The position numbers and the translations under genes are program-made. From Alopecurus myosuroides (lineage: Eukaryota > Streptophyta > Magnoliopsida > Poales > Poaceae), in the NCBI GenBank assembly GCA_028641055.1, contig CM054060.1, positions 206,298,445 to 206,362,444 on the forward strand: DNA of 64,000 nucleotides, read 5' to 3'. Positions 11,429 through 24,000 of this stretch are shown piece by piece (the stretch's first letter is position 1; the number at the start of each line of letters is the position of its first letter). The notes below the pieces were generated by a model that was given only the letters and a program-made list of their open reading frames with translations, was not told the DNA's origin and searched no databases.

Positions 11429-12166
11429 GACGTCAGGGAATTTGGAAACCACCGGAACATTTTCAAGTAACGGGAGAGGTTTTGTATCGAGGGTGTATAG
11501 CTGGATAGAACTTGATTCATTTGGAGAATAGACTATCTGGAATGTGGTGATTCAGGAATGCTTCATCGAAACAACCCCAGGTGATAGGAATGCCAGCTCT
11601 CATAGCCTGGTAGTTTTCGAAACAACAACAACCTTTCTGGCCAGATAGACTTGATATTTGGGAAGTTTTGGTTGGACGCCGGTAGAAGAATTGAAGTGGA
11701 AAACAACAACAAGATTTCAACGGACGAAAAGGATGTTGAGAAGAACAGGATATCAACATCGGGGAAAACGAGAACAAAACTCCTGAGGTACTATGGAAAA
11801 CCCATCCGGGCTTCTAAAGGATCAATATCTACTGCTTAAGGAATAGAGGATCTGTTTCCGGGGCTTACACGCCTCCGTTCTCAATCATGAGTAGGCAACA
11901 TGATAAATCACGTCACAACCACCTCCATTCCTATGGTCTAGTAGATATAACCATCCTAGAGAAACCAGAATTCGTGAAATCCTAACTTGAAAGTTTAGAT
12001 GAGAAGGGAGAAATCAACGTTGCACTTCCTTACCAGAAAAGGGAGGGAGGGTGGGGAAAGAAGAAAAAGAACAGAATTCCTACTCTCACGTTTCATTTTT
12101 CCTATATAGCTACAAAATAGTTTCTAGACTCAACTGCGACCAGTAAAAAGGGATCCTACAGGCAGA

Positions 12167-12181
12167 CAGGCTCTGATACCA
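12167..12181 (-). other. Primer binding site of element A (initiator tRNA-Met type)
   Basis: The complement reads TGGTATCAGAGCCTG, two bases from the LTR end. It is a full match to the common plant initiator-tRNA-Met site and fixes the - orientation. Confidence 0.9.
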
Positions 12182-15100
12182 TTTGTCGCACCCTGATTTC
12201 TAGGGGATACTCACCGTACGAACTGGATAGCAGATGCTTGGATTATGGGGCATAACTGCTCCCACGTCCCAGCTTCCTGGTAGGCCTGCGCTTATGCGCG
12301 ACAACACAAGCCCTGCTATTCCATCGTCGATGTAAACTATCCACTAGAGATCAAAGGCACTTCCGTCGACGTACTTCAAACCATACACACATGGTACGTC
12401 AACGGCGTTTAACAAGTGATATCACAACAGATCTCTACGACACAAAAGATTGAAATAAGTTGCAAATGGCTCTCATTAGAGCAGAGATAGCAAATACATT
12501 CATTCAAAGGACACATGTCCCAACAATACCTCAGTACATCACAGCGGAAGCATTCAACATGTCTGAGTACAGACAAGAACCAAATAGGCCTAAGAGGCCG
12601 GAAACGAAAAGACGGGGCCCATCCACGAAGTCTCGGATCCTGCCCGGGTCCGCTATCTACTCGTCAGCAGTCTCGTCATACTCCACGTAGTAGCCACCAT
12701 GTAGATCCTCGGAAACGTAGGTCTGCGGAAACCACAGCCCCAAAGGGGTGAGTACATAAACGTACTGGCAAGCAAGACTCGCAGTTCACCAAAGTGTAAC
12801 CCGTCAACACCAAGCACAGATGCCTTGGGTTCAACGGAAGAGAGGGAAATATAAAAGATGCTGCAACTGGCTGCGCTAACCAACTACAGAGATTCTACCA
12901 CTTCCGGCTAACAGAAAGGAGATAAGATCGAGGATTGTAACCAACTGAAAGATAACTTCAAACAAACCCATCCTGGATCTCGCCCCTTATCCAAAGAAGC
13001 AATCCGAGGATAACTCACACAGTTGTTTTAAAGGTGAATCAAGTTATTGTGTCATCAACCTATTACTAGTCAAGTTATTAATCATTGGGTGTAGCATGTT
13101 TGATCATTATGTTTAAGTTGTCCTGAGTACTTGTTAGCCAGTACTTTCACCAAGTAATCCATAACCGCGGAAAACACGGCTTCTCGAGAAGATTATCCCT
13201 GCAGGGTTGCACCAATTTGGCCGTACACGCATGAATAACCCGCCAGATGGAAGGCCCTTCCACCAAGCGGGGCACTCAACACAACTAAACTCTTCCTCGC
13301 ATCAAGCCCAAAGAACCTTGGGCGCACGGCTAATCGAGCCCAGAAGAAAATGGACCCTCATAGCACTCTAAGAACGTGTCCCCCTATATGCCGACTACGA
13401 AAGTTCCACCCTGGCCTGGGCTCGCAAAAACATGCATGCGGCAAATGGAAAACACGAACTAAATGAGGCGATTTGGACGAGATGCGAATCGAATCAAATT
13501 GAGGGGGGCGCCCATACTCGCTTCCCACATGCGGTTAGTGCGCTCATCATGGATCAGTAGACAAGACCCTTTTCCTATTAGGGTCGACACTAGCAGGCCT
13601 CAAAACCACACAGGGCCTCCTGCCGGTGCCTTATCATCAAATTTATCATTATTAGTAACATTAGCATGATTGATTGATTAAACATCGAGCCCCCAGAACA
13701 TAATAGAGTAGTAACAGAAAGTAATGGGTAACAGACTCGAGCAAAACAACCTAAGCATGCTAGTAAGACACTGGCTCAACCAAAGGGGTGATAGGATTGG
13801 AGGTGAGGCAATATCAAGGTTAAGGGATTCATGTGATGGGTTCGTAACAGCAACAACTAATCATAGGGCTAGCAGGATAGACAACGGAAAGTATCGGTAA
13901 CCAATGTTGAAAGGAACACGATGGTTCATGTGAGTGATGACTTGCCTGCAAACCCAGTAGCCTGGTACTGAGCTAACTCCTTAGAAGGGGTGTCGTAAGT
14001 ATCGTCGGTCTCAACGTCGTCGTATATCCGAGAAGAAGCAAACAAACAATGCAGAAAGATAAACAATCAATATCAGGGCATAGTGCACAAACATAGGATG
14101 ATGCATGACCATTTAATTGATGCATAGAAATAAACTAGTTGACAAGATAACAACATGATTAAATGGACCCACATGCAATTGGATTGCATATGAAAAGCCC
14201 ATGAATTGTGGTTGAATTAATTGTTTTACAACTAATCATTATATGAAAGTGGACTAGCATGATGCATGGATGAGGAAAACAGCAAAATAACAACAATAGA
14301 ATCAAATTGAAATAAGGTTTAACAAGTTTGGAAATTCATTTATTAAGTTAGGAAATTTTGGTTACTTAAAGGTGTTACACAAGCATTTTTTGTTTTCACC
14401 ACTTTTAATTGTTCAAAATGGATAACAAAGTTTATATTTGGAAAGAACACAATATTTTAGTTGGAATACATGTTTCACTTGTTGAAAAAGGATTTCAAAT
14501 AAATTATTTATGAATTAAACAAGTTTAAGCAAGAATTAAATGAATTTAATTCAAACATGAACTTATTTGAATTTTTATTTGTTCAAAACATCAAGTAAGA
14601 TTGATATTTGAAAAGTTTATACTTTTGTGGTTTGAAAACATATTTTATATCCCCCAAAAGAATTTGTTTTGATCAAGTTATGAATTTGACAATATTAAAT
14701 GATTTAAACAAGGTTTAAATCATTTAACCAATTTTAATTATTCAAAACATGAAACAAATTTTATATTTGGAAAGAGGGTTTAATTTTGCATGGAAAACAT
14801 ATTTCATTTGTGGAAATTGGATTTAAAATGAGCAAGTTATTATTTTGGCAATTTTAAATGCAATAAACAAGAAACAGTTGTTTTCAGCAATTTAAATTAT
14901 TCAAAACAGCGAAAAAAATTTATATTTGGAAAGTAGATGAAAAATTGATTGGAAAACATATTTAGTTTGTTGCATTTGGAATTTTTATGCTCAAGTTATG
15001 AATTTTGCAAGTTTAAGTGAATTTGACAAGTTTTCAAATATTGCACCAATTTAAAATATTCAAAACAGTAAAAAAAATTTATATTTGGGTAGAACATTTA

Positions 15101-15325
15101 ATTTGGTATTGAAAACATATCAAAAATGTTGGATTTGGAGTTAAAATGATTTTATTATGCAATTTACAAAATTGAGGTGCAATCTGCCATTTTTTAGTGA
15201 AACAGGGACTTGGAAAATAATTTGCAGGGGCTAGATCAAAATACCAGGGGTCTAGTTGTGATTCTGTGAAATGGCTGTGACCAAATCCATGGAAAAAAAA
15301 GATTTGGTTAAAAATGAGGGAGGGG

Positions 15326-15373
15326 GGATTCGAACCCCCCACCTCCTGATGTGCTCGAGGGTGCCTAACCAAT
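15326..15373 (-). other. tRNA-like module in the element A 5' LTR
   Basis: Second copy of the module at 9481-9528. The B-box and T-arm are unchanged (complement of 15326-15336), with the A-box-like part at 15363-15372. Confidence 0.5.
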
Positions 15374-15623
15374 GGGGTACTTCGCTGTGTGTTGACAGGA
15401 TGGAAGCCGCGGGGGGGATATGGTGTGGCTTGCAGACTGTTTTTTCTGAAATTGACTGAACCCGCACGGGTACCTCATCTGCACCACGACAGAACATGGC
15501 CGTCGGGGGCTGCCTGTTGTGCTCGCGCCGGAGGGGCGCCGTGCGCTGGGGTTCCTGGGGCGGCTTGCGGTGGTGAGCGAGAAGGAGGAGGCGATCGAGG
15601 GGAAGAGGAGCGGGAGGCCTCAC

Positions 15624-15809
15624 CTGGAGCGCTCGATGGAGGAGGGAGTCGGGGCGGATGCAGGGAGGCGGGCCGGCGAGGACTTGGACGGCGGCGGCGC
15701 CGCGGAGCTCCTCGAGGGCGGACGAGAGGTCGAGGAGGGAGAGGACGGTGCGGGGATTCCATTCCCGCACCCGCCCTGGCCGGAAAGTGGCCGGAACACC
15801 GGCGATCAC
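15624..15809 (-). pseudogene. Captured host-gene first-exon-like fragment in the element A 5' LTR
   Basis: Copy of the 62-codon fragment at 9779-9964, with the ATG, reading frame and CAG|GTGAGG junction kept and a few substitutions. This copy is in the 5' LTR, so element transcripts could in principle carry it. Confidence 0.45.
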
Positions 15810-17425
15810 CGGAGTAAGGAGAGGGTTTTCGGTGGCGGATGTACAGGTTCAGATACAGAGAAGATACAGAGAGTAGATGGAGGTGGAAGAGATGGAGGAA
15901 GATTGGAGGCGGGGAGAGGGAAAAGAAATGGAGAGGGCAGAGGCTAGGGCTTCGGTTAGGGTTTTAAGGGAGGGGAAGAGCATGATCAACCGTTCGCTGC
16001 CTTCTCTGTCGACGTGGTGTGCTTCAGATGGCTGCCGTACGAGAGGTGGAATAAGGAGCGAGGGGGTATGGGCCTGGGGAGTTGGACTTGGGGGGAAAAA
16101 GATGGGCCTGAGGGAATAGGTTGGGCTAGGAGGAAAAATTGGGCCTGCTGCTCTCTCTCTCTCCCTTTTAATTATTTGATCCAATTTATTTTTTTTGTAG
16201 CAAAAGCAAATGGAAACATTTGATAGTTTTTTGAGTGAATAAAATCTTGGAAAAAATTCCAGTGGGCTGGTAGGTTCAAACTCTACCACCTTACCACTTA
16301 AGTTTTTGGGAAACCAAATTTTGGGTTGCTGTTTGCCAACTGATTTGAAATTTGAATAATTTGCAACTAATTGATTTATTATTGGAAAACATCAAATTTA
16401 ATAGGGTAACCCTATTATTAACTTGGGTTAACTTAGTGGAATGGTTTGGTAGTTTTCATGAATTGGAAATTTTGGTGCTGTTTGAATTTGAGTTTGAGTT
16501 TGAAAGCAATTTGGGAATTTATTTATTTGAAACAAAGCACCAAATTATTAGTTGATCAAACATGGAAAATAATTGGAAACAAAAGAGTGTATTTTGTTTT
16601 GGGTAATTTCATAATTTGAAAAATGGTGTTGTTTGAAGGTTTTTGATGGGAATTTGAATAACTTGTTAATTAATGAATTATTAATGAAAACAATGTTTTA
16701 TTTAGGGTGACCCCTATTGATTAACATAGAACAAATGATTATAATTTGGTTGTTACTTTTATAACTTTCACATTTGGTGCTGTTTTGTGATTGCTTTGAA
16801 CTTGGAAACAATTGGGAAATAATTGGTTGAATTAATTGTTTGATTAAAACCAACAATTTAATAAGTGATCATTATGGAATAAAAAGAAAGCAATTTGGTT
16901 GTTTTTATTTGAAATAACATTTTGGAAATTGTAACATCACAAGGATGAAACAAAGGGTTTGAATTTTGGTTTGAAATTCAAATAGAAAACAAAGGAAAAC
17001 AAATGAAAATAGTTGGAAAACAAATGAAAACAGAGGAAAACAAAAGGAAAACAAGCAAAACAATTGCAATCAACATGATGCCATGATGCAAAACATAAAA
17101 TAACAGAGAGCAAACATTCTAAAGGCTATTTTTCAGACTTGGGATGTTACCATTTAGATCTATAAATCAAAAGTTATAAAGAAAACAGTGAAAAATATAA
17201 AAGAAAAACGTTTAAGAAAAAAAAAGTTCGGCCGAACTGGGCTGAATCTCAGCCCATTTCGTCCCCGCGCAAAAAAAAATGCCACCGAGTTCCAGAAAAC
17301 GTGCTCTCTTCTAAACTACCTTCGGTTAAACACGAATATCTCAACAGATATGACTCCAAATCCGGATCCGCTTGTTCCTACGCGTTCATAACTTCGAGCC
17401 CAATCTATTCCACCAACCATTAGGC

Positions 17426-17433
17426 TATATAAA
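17426..17433 (+). promoter_or_regulatory. TATA box of the element B LTR
   Basis: TATATAAA in a GGC-TATATAAA-CATC context, a strong plant TATA box, downstream of an AT-rich region. Probable promoter of the element; the start would be about 30 bases downstream. Confidence 0.55.
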
Positions 17434-18093
17434 CATCTGTACCGCCGGCATTTCTTTTCCCCTTTTCGTCCCACCGAAAGCCTAATCAGCAAAACAGTAT
17501 TTCGTTTATCTACCCATCAAAACGATCTCGAATCGCACCGGAGCCTGAAGCAATATACAAACTCTCTCCATTATCTTTCCATTCCGAGAGGCCTCAACTC
17601 TTTTCATCAACCGTGGAGAAAGAATTTCGAAGCGCCATATTTCAGATTTGAATTCGTATTTCCTAGATCTCTTCGTGCTCGGATCTTCAAATCGAAATTC
17701 CTTTGGTGAGAAGTTAGATTTAACCCTGATCTACAACTTTGTTTTTGAACACTTTTTGTTTTGGCGTACGGAATTTTCTGTACAATACAGTTGGCGTTTG
17801 ACGTATTTCGGAGAATAAAACCGTCTCAAATCGTCGGAGCTTGATAACCAAAGTTGTTCTCCTGATCAAGACCTTTCTTTTGCCCCAAACCTCACATCTT
17901 TTCGTCGAGTGAGCTAGGAGTTATTCACGGTCAAAGTTTCGGACCAGAAAGATAATTTGTGATTTGTGACTAAACTGTTCATCCACTGATGTTATATTCG
18001 CGATAGTTAGAAAGAGCACGTAATTCTTTACAACTTTCGTTTAAATTGTTTTTCCATCCGAGCAACTTTATTTTTGGTCAAAATCAGTAGTCA

Positions 18094-18200
18094 AAGCCCA
18101 GTCAGCAGCCCAGTCAGCGCCTCGTCATCGCAACGTCAACGCCCCGTCAGCACCACGTGGCGGCCTAGTCAGCATCCAGTCAGCAGCCGCGTCAGCGAAG
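18094..18200 (+). repeat. Degenerate GTCAGC minisatellite in the element B LTR
   Basis: About eight imperfect units of roughly 12 bases built on CAGTCAGC / CCGTCAGC, GC-richer than the flanks. Units are irregular in length. Confidence 0.55.
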
Positions 18201-21056
18201 CTATATTTTTTCTGTTTTTCCGAATAGGTTTAATTTGGCAGTTTTGCAGAAACGTCCCCCAAACTTAGAATCATCATAACTTTTTAACCGTAGATCCAAA
18301 TTTAGCAAACTTGGACTTTTTGAAATCAGCACAACACGTAGCATATTTTAGAACTATAAAAATTCAAATTTGATAAACTTAAATTGGTTCAAATTTAAAT
18401 ATGCTTGTTTGATGATTTTTTGGCATAGTTTAAATTCTATACATCTAAAAATTGCAAATAAAATATTTTTGGACACCTTATGATGTTGGCTAACAGTCCC
18501 TTGCGCCTAACATAGTTTTTTGCTAAGTTAAAATGGTTTTGGTTGTTATATGCTCATGTGACTATTTTTGACTTAGTTTATTTTCTATAATTATTTTTCA
18601 ATATATTTTCTCTAGTAAATTTTTGCTAAGGACTAACCTTAGGCCAGAGAGACCAAAAAAAAAGACCTTAGAATATTTCTAAGTTATTTTTCCTAGTTGA
18701 CCCTCCTAGTTGACAACCACTAAGTCTGGATTGGTGAAAATCCATGGAGGGGATGCTACAATTGTCAACTCGAAGATTTTCAACATGAAGATAGAAAACT
18801 CATGAAGGACTTAGCAATTTCAGAAGCATCTCCAAGAAGTGGAAGCACTTAGAAGAAAATCAAGGGGAACTTCAAGAATACCAACCTCGTCTCTCTTTTT
18901 CTCTAAGTCTTTTCTCCCCTTTCATTTCTGTTCCTTTAGAACTTATGCTATGGCTATGTTAGATAAAGACCAGTCCCTAGTTAGTACAAGTGTTGGAAAT
19001 TTCAATGAAGTCACCAACAAGGAGGGAGCTACAAAGGACCCTGGGGATTTTCCAAGACCAATCATGTGAAGACTTAGAATTTTTTTTCAATATGATTAAT
19101 GTATTGCCAAAACTTAGAATTTATTTTCCCAAGTGAGATGAGAGTTTTGACCAAGACTTCAACAAGGATCTCATGAAGAAGAAGAACTTCAACAAGGAGC
19201 AAACTCCATAAGAATAATCTCCCAGAAAACAAAGCAGAAGAAGAGAAGATTTTACAAGTCCTTTATTAAGGAACTCTAACAACACCTACTACCTCTCTTA
19301 TTCTATATGACTAAGTCCCTATAAATATAGATAGATACTTCAAATGTTTTTGTTCAACTCGATGATGAGTTCTACAAGAAAGGCCATTGAAGAAACATGA
19401 AAGACTTAGACATCAGAAGCCACTCAAGAAGATGGAAGAAGTACTTGGAGAAAACAAGACAGAAATTGATTTGATCTTTGTGGGATCTTTTGATCAAAAA
19501 CTAACCCTTAGTCACAAAGGGAAACCACTAACAAGAATTTCTTAGTTCTCTTTGTGTATTGAAATAACAAGTTGTCCTTTTGCATATTAGAATAAAGGTG
19601 ATAATACTTAGTGAAACTTTTGTTCAATAAGTTTGGAATCCTCAAGACACAATCCTTAGCCATTTTCCATACACTAAACCCAAACAAATTAATTCCTTTG
19701 TAGAATAAATGGTTGTGTTAAGTTTGTTGATTGTTATACTTTGTTATTTTTCTTCTGATTGTTTGTTTATTCTTTTTTACTTGTGTTGTTTATATTGTAC
19801 GGAGAGAACGTTCTATTTTGTGAAGAGAAGGTGATTGTTCTTCACCAAATTCAAAGGCAAGTAACACACCATCAACTACCTATTATTTTTATTATGCATC
19901 CCTAGAGTTTTGAGTAGTATGCATGGTAGGAATTTTATCTAAGTATTATGCTTTGCTATTATCCCAAGTAGTGTGTAGCCATCCATTATATCCTGCTAGT
20001 ATAGAAGACATTGATAACTTAGTAGAATTATTGATGCCTTGCAAAAATTGTTTTGATTAAACTATTACATTCTACTAAGTTAATTTACTACCTGGGTGGA
20101 TTGGGCTTGATTGGCTGTCAGACTTGAGTGTTCATTCACTTGTGGTTTGCCACCCAGGAATAAAGGGACCAATGTTTCCTCCAAGTGAAGTTGCTATCGT
20201 GCAGCCATTAGTCATATGGGCTCTGGCTAGATTGATTAAGTTGCGTGGACTTGTCCCGACTTGACAGGTGGTGGTAGAATGGTTAGAATGGGAGTGCGTC
20301 AAGTCAGTATGGGATGAGGAAATACTTCTGAAAAATCTCGTCTCAACTCTCTCCTTTTCCTTAGCACAAATTGGGTGCTTGAGGATAGTTTGGGTTAGTT
20401 GGGTCTAATGGTGAAAGTGCACAACCTCTGCAGAGTTAAAAACTAAGTACTTAGCCGTGTCTCCGGTTACGGACAATTCAAGCAGCTGATCAAGGATGAC
20501 AACGGAGGCTCCCAACATAATTTTCTATAAGTAAAATTTGAGGTTTGAACAAGGGTAGAAGAGGCTATGGTTTTCAAGCCATGTCTCAATTTTTGAGGAA
20601 AAGTTTTATAAAGTGTTAGGAAAAATTGGCCTTATGCAAAACAGCCTTAAACTCCACTCAGCCAAATATGCATGTAGTATTATTCTTGCCATTTATATCC
20701 ACCATAGTGTTACTTGCCAATACATTAAATTGTATTGACTCCCTTGTGGCTGCATATTCCATATTGAAGATGAATTTGAAGACGAGTGAGGTTTCGTTCA
20801 GGATCTCGAGTCTATCGCCAACATGTTTTGCTTGTGGCACATGAAGAAGATGAGACTCATTGTGTACTATGTTTTCTGCTGTAATTCTGTTTTCTGCTAG
20901 TCTTCTAAGACTATGCAAGTTGTAATCATATTTTGTAAAGACTGGATCATGCGATGTAATAGATTTTGACGCATTTGCATGATATTTCATTTTGAACTGT
21001 GGCGCTAGCAATTGATCCAGGGACTGGCACATTTTTCAAAAGATGGGATCGCTACA

Positions 21057-24000
21057 CCCACCTTTTTCAAAAATTCTCCCTGTTCCGTCAGATCCGGGAG
21101 TTTTGAGCTCTAAATATTCCTGGAACCCGCTAGAGAGAATCCAACACCGGTGAAGCCCTAACACAGAGAGTGAGGGAATATTGGGCATCCAAGACCCATT
21201 CCACACTCGAACACACATTTTATGTTCTACCATGGAATTTGGTGGCATTGAGAGGCTCCGGAGCCCCTCTCCGAAGAAACCCTAGCCCCACTGGGGAAAA
21301 AGACGAAACTGCCATTCTCGCCCCTCTACGTGAGCTGGAAGGGGGTAGTAAAGTGGAAAAATTTCTTGGTTGTGTTAGTTTAGGCCTAAGGAACACCATA
21401 GACAATGGTAGGGCCCAACTCTTGGCAGTATTCCCTCCGTTCCGTCAGATCCGCGAGTTTTGGGCTGTAAGTAGTCCTGAACCCGCTAGAGAGAATCCGA
21501 CGTCGGTGAAGCCCTAACAGACAGAGAGAGGGAATCTTGGGAATCCAAGACCCATGCCACACTAATGGTATGGCGTACCACGTGTTGTAGTGGCATTCAG
21601 ACGCTCTGCAGCTCCTCTCCGGAGAAACCCTAGCCACGCTGGGGAAAAAGGTGAAACTATCGTGCATGCCCCTCTACGTGAGCTGGAAGTGGGTAGCAAA
21701 GTGGAACCAATTGCTTGTTTGTGTTAGGGTAGACCCAAGGAATACCCAAGACAATGGTAGGTCCCACCTCCTGGCAATATTCCCCCTGTTCCGTCTGATC
21801 CGGAAGTTTCGGGCTCTAATTAGTCCTAGAACCCACTAGAGAGAATCAAACGCCGGTGAAGACCTAACACGGAGAGTGAGGGAATCTTGGTAATCCAACA
21901 CCCATTAAAAACTATAGAACACATGGTATGGCATACCATGTGTTGTCGTGGCATTCAGACGCTGCAGAGCCCCTCTCCGGAGAAACCCTAGCCCCGCTGA
22001 GGAAAAAGACATAACTGTCGTTCTGGACCCTCTACGTAAGCGGGAAGTGCGTAGAAAAGTGGAACAAATTTCTTGGTTGTGTTAGGTTAGGCCGAAGGAA
22101 CACCCAAGACAATGGTAGATCCCACCTCTTGGCAAGAATCCACTTGTTCCGCCAGATCGGGGAATTTTACTCTCTAAATAGTCCTGGAACCCGCTAGAGA
22201 GAACCGAGGCCGGTGAAGCCCTAACGCAGAGAGTGAGGGAATCTTGGGAATACAAGACCCATGACACACTCTAACACAAATGTTATGGCATACCATGTGT
22301 TGTAGTGGCATTCATACGCTCTGGAGCCCCTCTTCGGAGGATCCCTAGCCCCGCTGGGGAAAAGGCGGAACTGCCGTTTTGGCCCCTCTACGTGAGCTGA
22401 AAGGGGGTAGCAAACTGGAACGAATTTGTTTTTTGTGTTATGTTAGGCCCAAAGAACACCCAATAAAATGGTATATCCCACCTCTTGTCAATATTCCCCT
22501 CGTTCCGTCAGATCCGGGAGTTTCGGGCTCTAAGTAGTCCTAGAACCCGCTAGAGAGAATCCGACGCCGGTGAAGCCCTAACATAGAGAGTGAGGTAATA
22601 TTGGGCATACAAGACCCATGCGACACTATAAGACACATGGTATGGCATACCATGTGTTGTGGTGGCATTTAGACGCTCCGGAGCCCCTCTCTGGAGAAAC
22701 CCTAGCCCCGTTGAGGAAAAAGACGTAACTATCGTTTTTGCCCCTCTACGTAAGCCCGAAGGGCGTAGAAAAGTGGAACGAATTTCTTGGGTGTGTTAGG
22801 TTATTCCTAAGGAACACCCAAGACAATTGTAGGTCCGACCTCTTGGCAAGATTCCACCCGTTCTGTTAGATCCAGGAGTTTCGGGTTGTAAGTAGTATTG
22901 GAACCCGATAGAGAGAATTCGATGCCGGTGAAGCCCTAACATAGAGAGCGAGGGAATATTGGGAATCCAACACCCATGCCACACTATAACACATATGTTA
23001 TGGCATACCATGTGTTGTAGTTCCATTCGTACACTCCGGAGCCCCTCTCCGGAGGATCCCTAGCCCGCTGGGGAAAATGCGAAACTATGTTTTGGCCCCT
23101 CTACATGAGCCGGAAGGGGGTAGCAATGTGGAACCAATTTATTTCTTGTGTTAGGTTAGGCCCAAGGAACACCCAGTAAAATGGTAGGTCCCACCTCTTG
23201 GCAATATTCCCCTCGTTCCGTCAGATCCGGGAGTTTCGGGCTCTAAGTAGGCCTGGAACCCGCCATAGAGAATTCGCCGCTGGTGAAGCCCCAATAGAGA
23301 GAGTGAGGTAATATTGGGTATCCAAGACCCATTCCACACTATAACACACATGGTATGTCATACCATGTGTTCTTGTGGAATTCAGACGCTACTGAGCCCC
23401 TCTCCGGAGAAACCCTAGCCCCGCTGGGGAAAAAGACGGAACTGCCATTCTGGCCCCTCTACATGAGCCGGAAGGGGTAGAAAAGTGGAACCAATTGCTT
23501 GGTTGTGTTAGGTTAGTCCCAAGGAACACCCAAGAAAATGGTAGAGACCACCTCTTGCCAAGATTCCCCATATTCCGTCAGATCTGGTAATTTCGAGCTC
23601 TAAATAGTCCTAGAACCCGCCAGAAAGAATCCAAGGCCGGTGAAGCCCTAACATAGAGAGTGATGGAATATTGGGAATTTAAGACCCATGCCATGTGTTG
23701 TGGTGGCATTCACACGCTCCGGAGCCCCTCTCCGGAGAAACCCTATCCTCGCCGGAGAAAAAGGCGGAGTACCAATTGCTTGGTTGTGTTAGGTTAGCCC
23801 CAATGAACACCCAAGACAATGGTAGGGCCCACATCGTCCCAAGATTCCCCCCGTTACGTCAGATCCGGGAATTTCGGGTTCTAAGTAGTCCTGGAACCCA
23901 CCAGAGAGAATATGACGCTGGTGAATCCCTAACACAGAGAGTGAGGGAATATTGGGAATCCAAGACCCATTCCACACTCTAAGACACATGGCATGTCCTA

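Larger units (their letters stand above)
11307..12183 (-). other. Interior of element A (mostly non-coding)
   Basis: Only 877 bases separate the LTRs. In element orientation it begins with the primer site, then about 700 bases in which I find no gag, protease or RT motif. It ends with an integrase tail remnant, the 17-nt dyad (complement of 11326-11342, one mismatch to that of elements B and C) and the polypurine tract. Confidence 0.8.
6339..17151 (-). mobile_element. Element A: LARD-type Ty3/gypsy derivative with giant LTRs
   Basis: Two 4,968 bp LTRs flank only 877 bp. Orientation is - strand: an initiator-tRNA-Met primer site (complement of 12167-12181) abuts the right LTR, and a G-rich polypurine tract (complement of 11307-11320) abuts the left LTR. 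TSDs are ATTTA at 6334-6338 and 17152-17156. The two LTRs differ at roughly 30 positions by eye (about 0.6%) with no indels noticed, so insertion is recent. The interior keeps only a scrap of the integrase C-terminus, so transposition would need proteins in trans. It is nested in the 3' LTR of element B. Confidence 0.9.
12184..17151 (-). repeat. 5' LTR of element A
   Basis: Same length (4,968 bp) and content as 6339-11306 at an exact offset of 5,845. The terminal base is C (17151) where the other copy has A, so the LTR end reads GTTACC before the ATTTA duplicate. Confidence 0.9.
1661..21056 (+). mobile_element. Element B: large non-autonomous Ty3/gypsy-type retrotransposon, interrupted by element A
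   Basis: Two related LTR segments (1661-3851 and 5820-6338 plus 17157-21056) flank a 1,968 bp interior with a primer site and polypurine tract in + orientation. The LTR runs TGTAACATCCC to GCTACA and is about 4,419 bp once the nested element is removed. The interior lacks protease, RT, RNase H and integrase and codes only a zinc-knuckle protein, so the element is of LARD type and must move with enzymes from another element. It is inserted in the 357 bp satellite: satellite sequence begins directly after 21056. The left end and left TSD lie beyond the window because the copia-like element splits the 5' LTR. Confidence 0.8.
17157..21056 (+). repeat. 3' LTR of element B, right-hand part
   Basis: Continues the B LTR after element A; the ATTTA at 17152-17156 is the second TSD copy. 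It contains a TATA box (17426-17433), a short GTCAGC-rich repeat (18094-18200) and, from 18885, the stretch shared with 1661-3851. It ends GATCGCTACA at 21056, then satellite begins. Confidence 0.85.
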
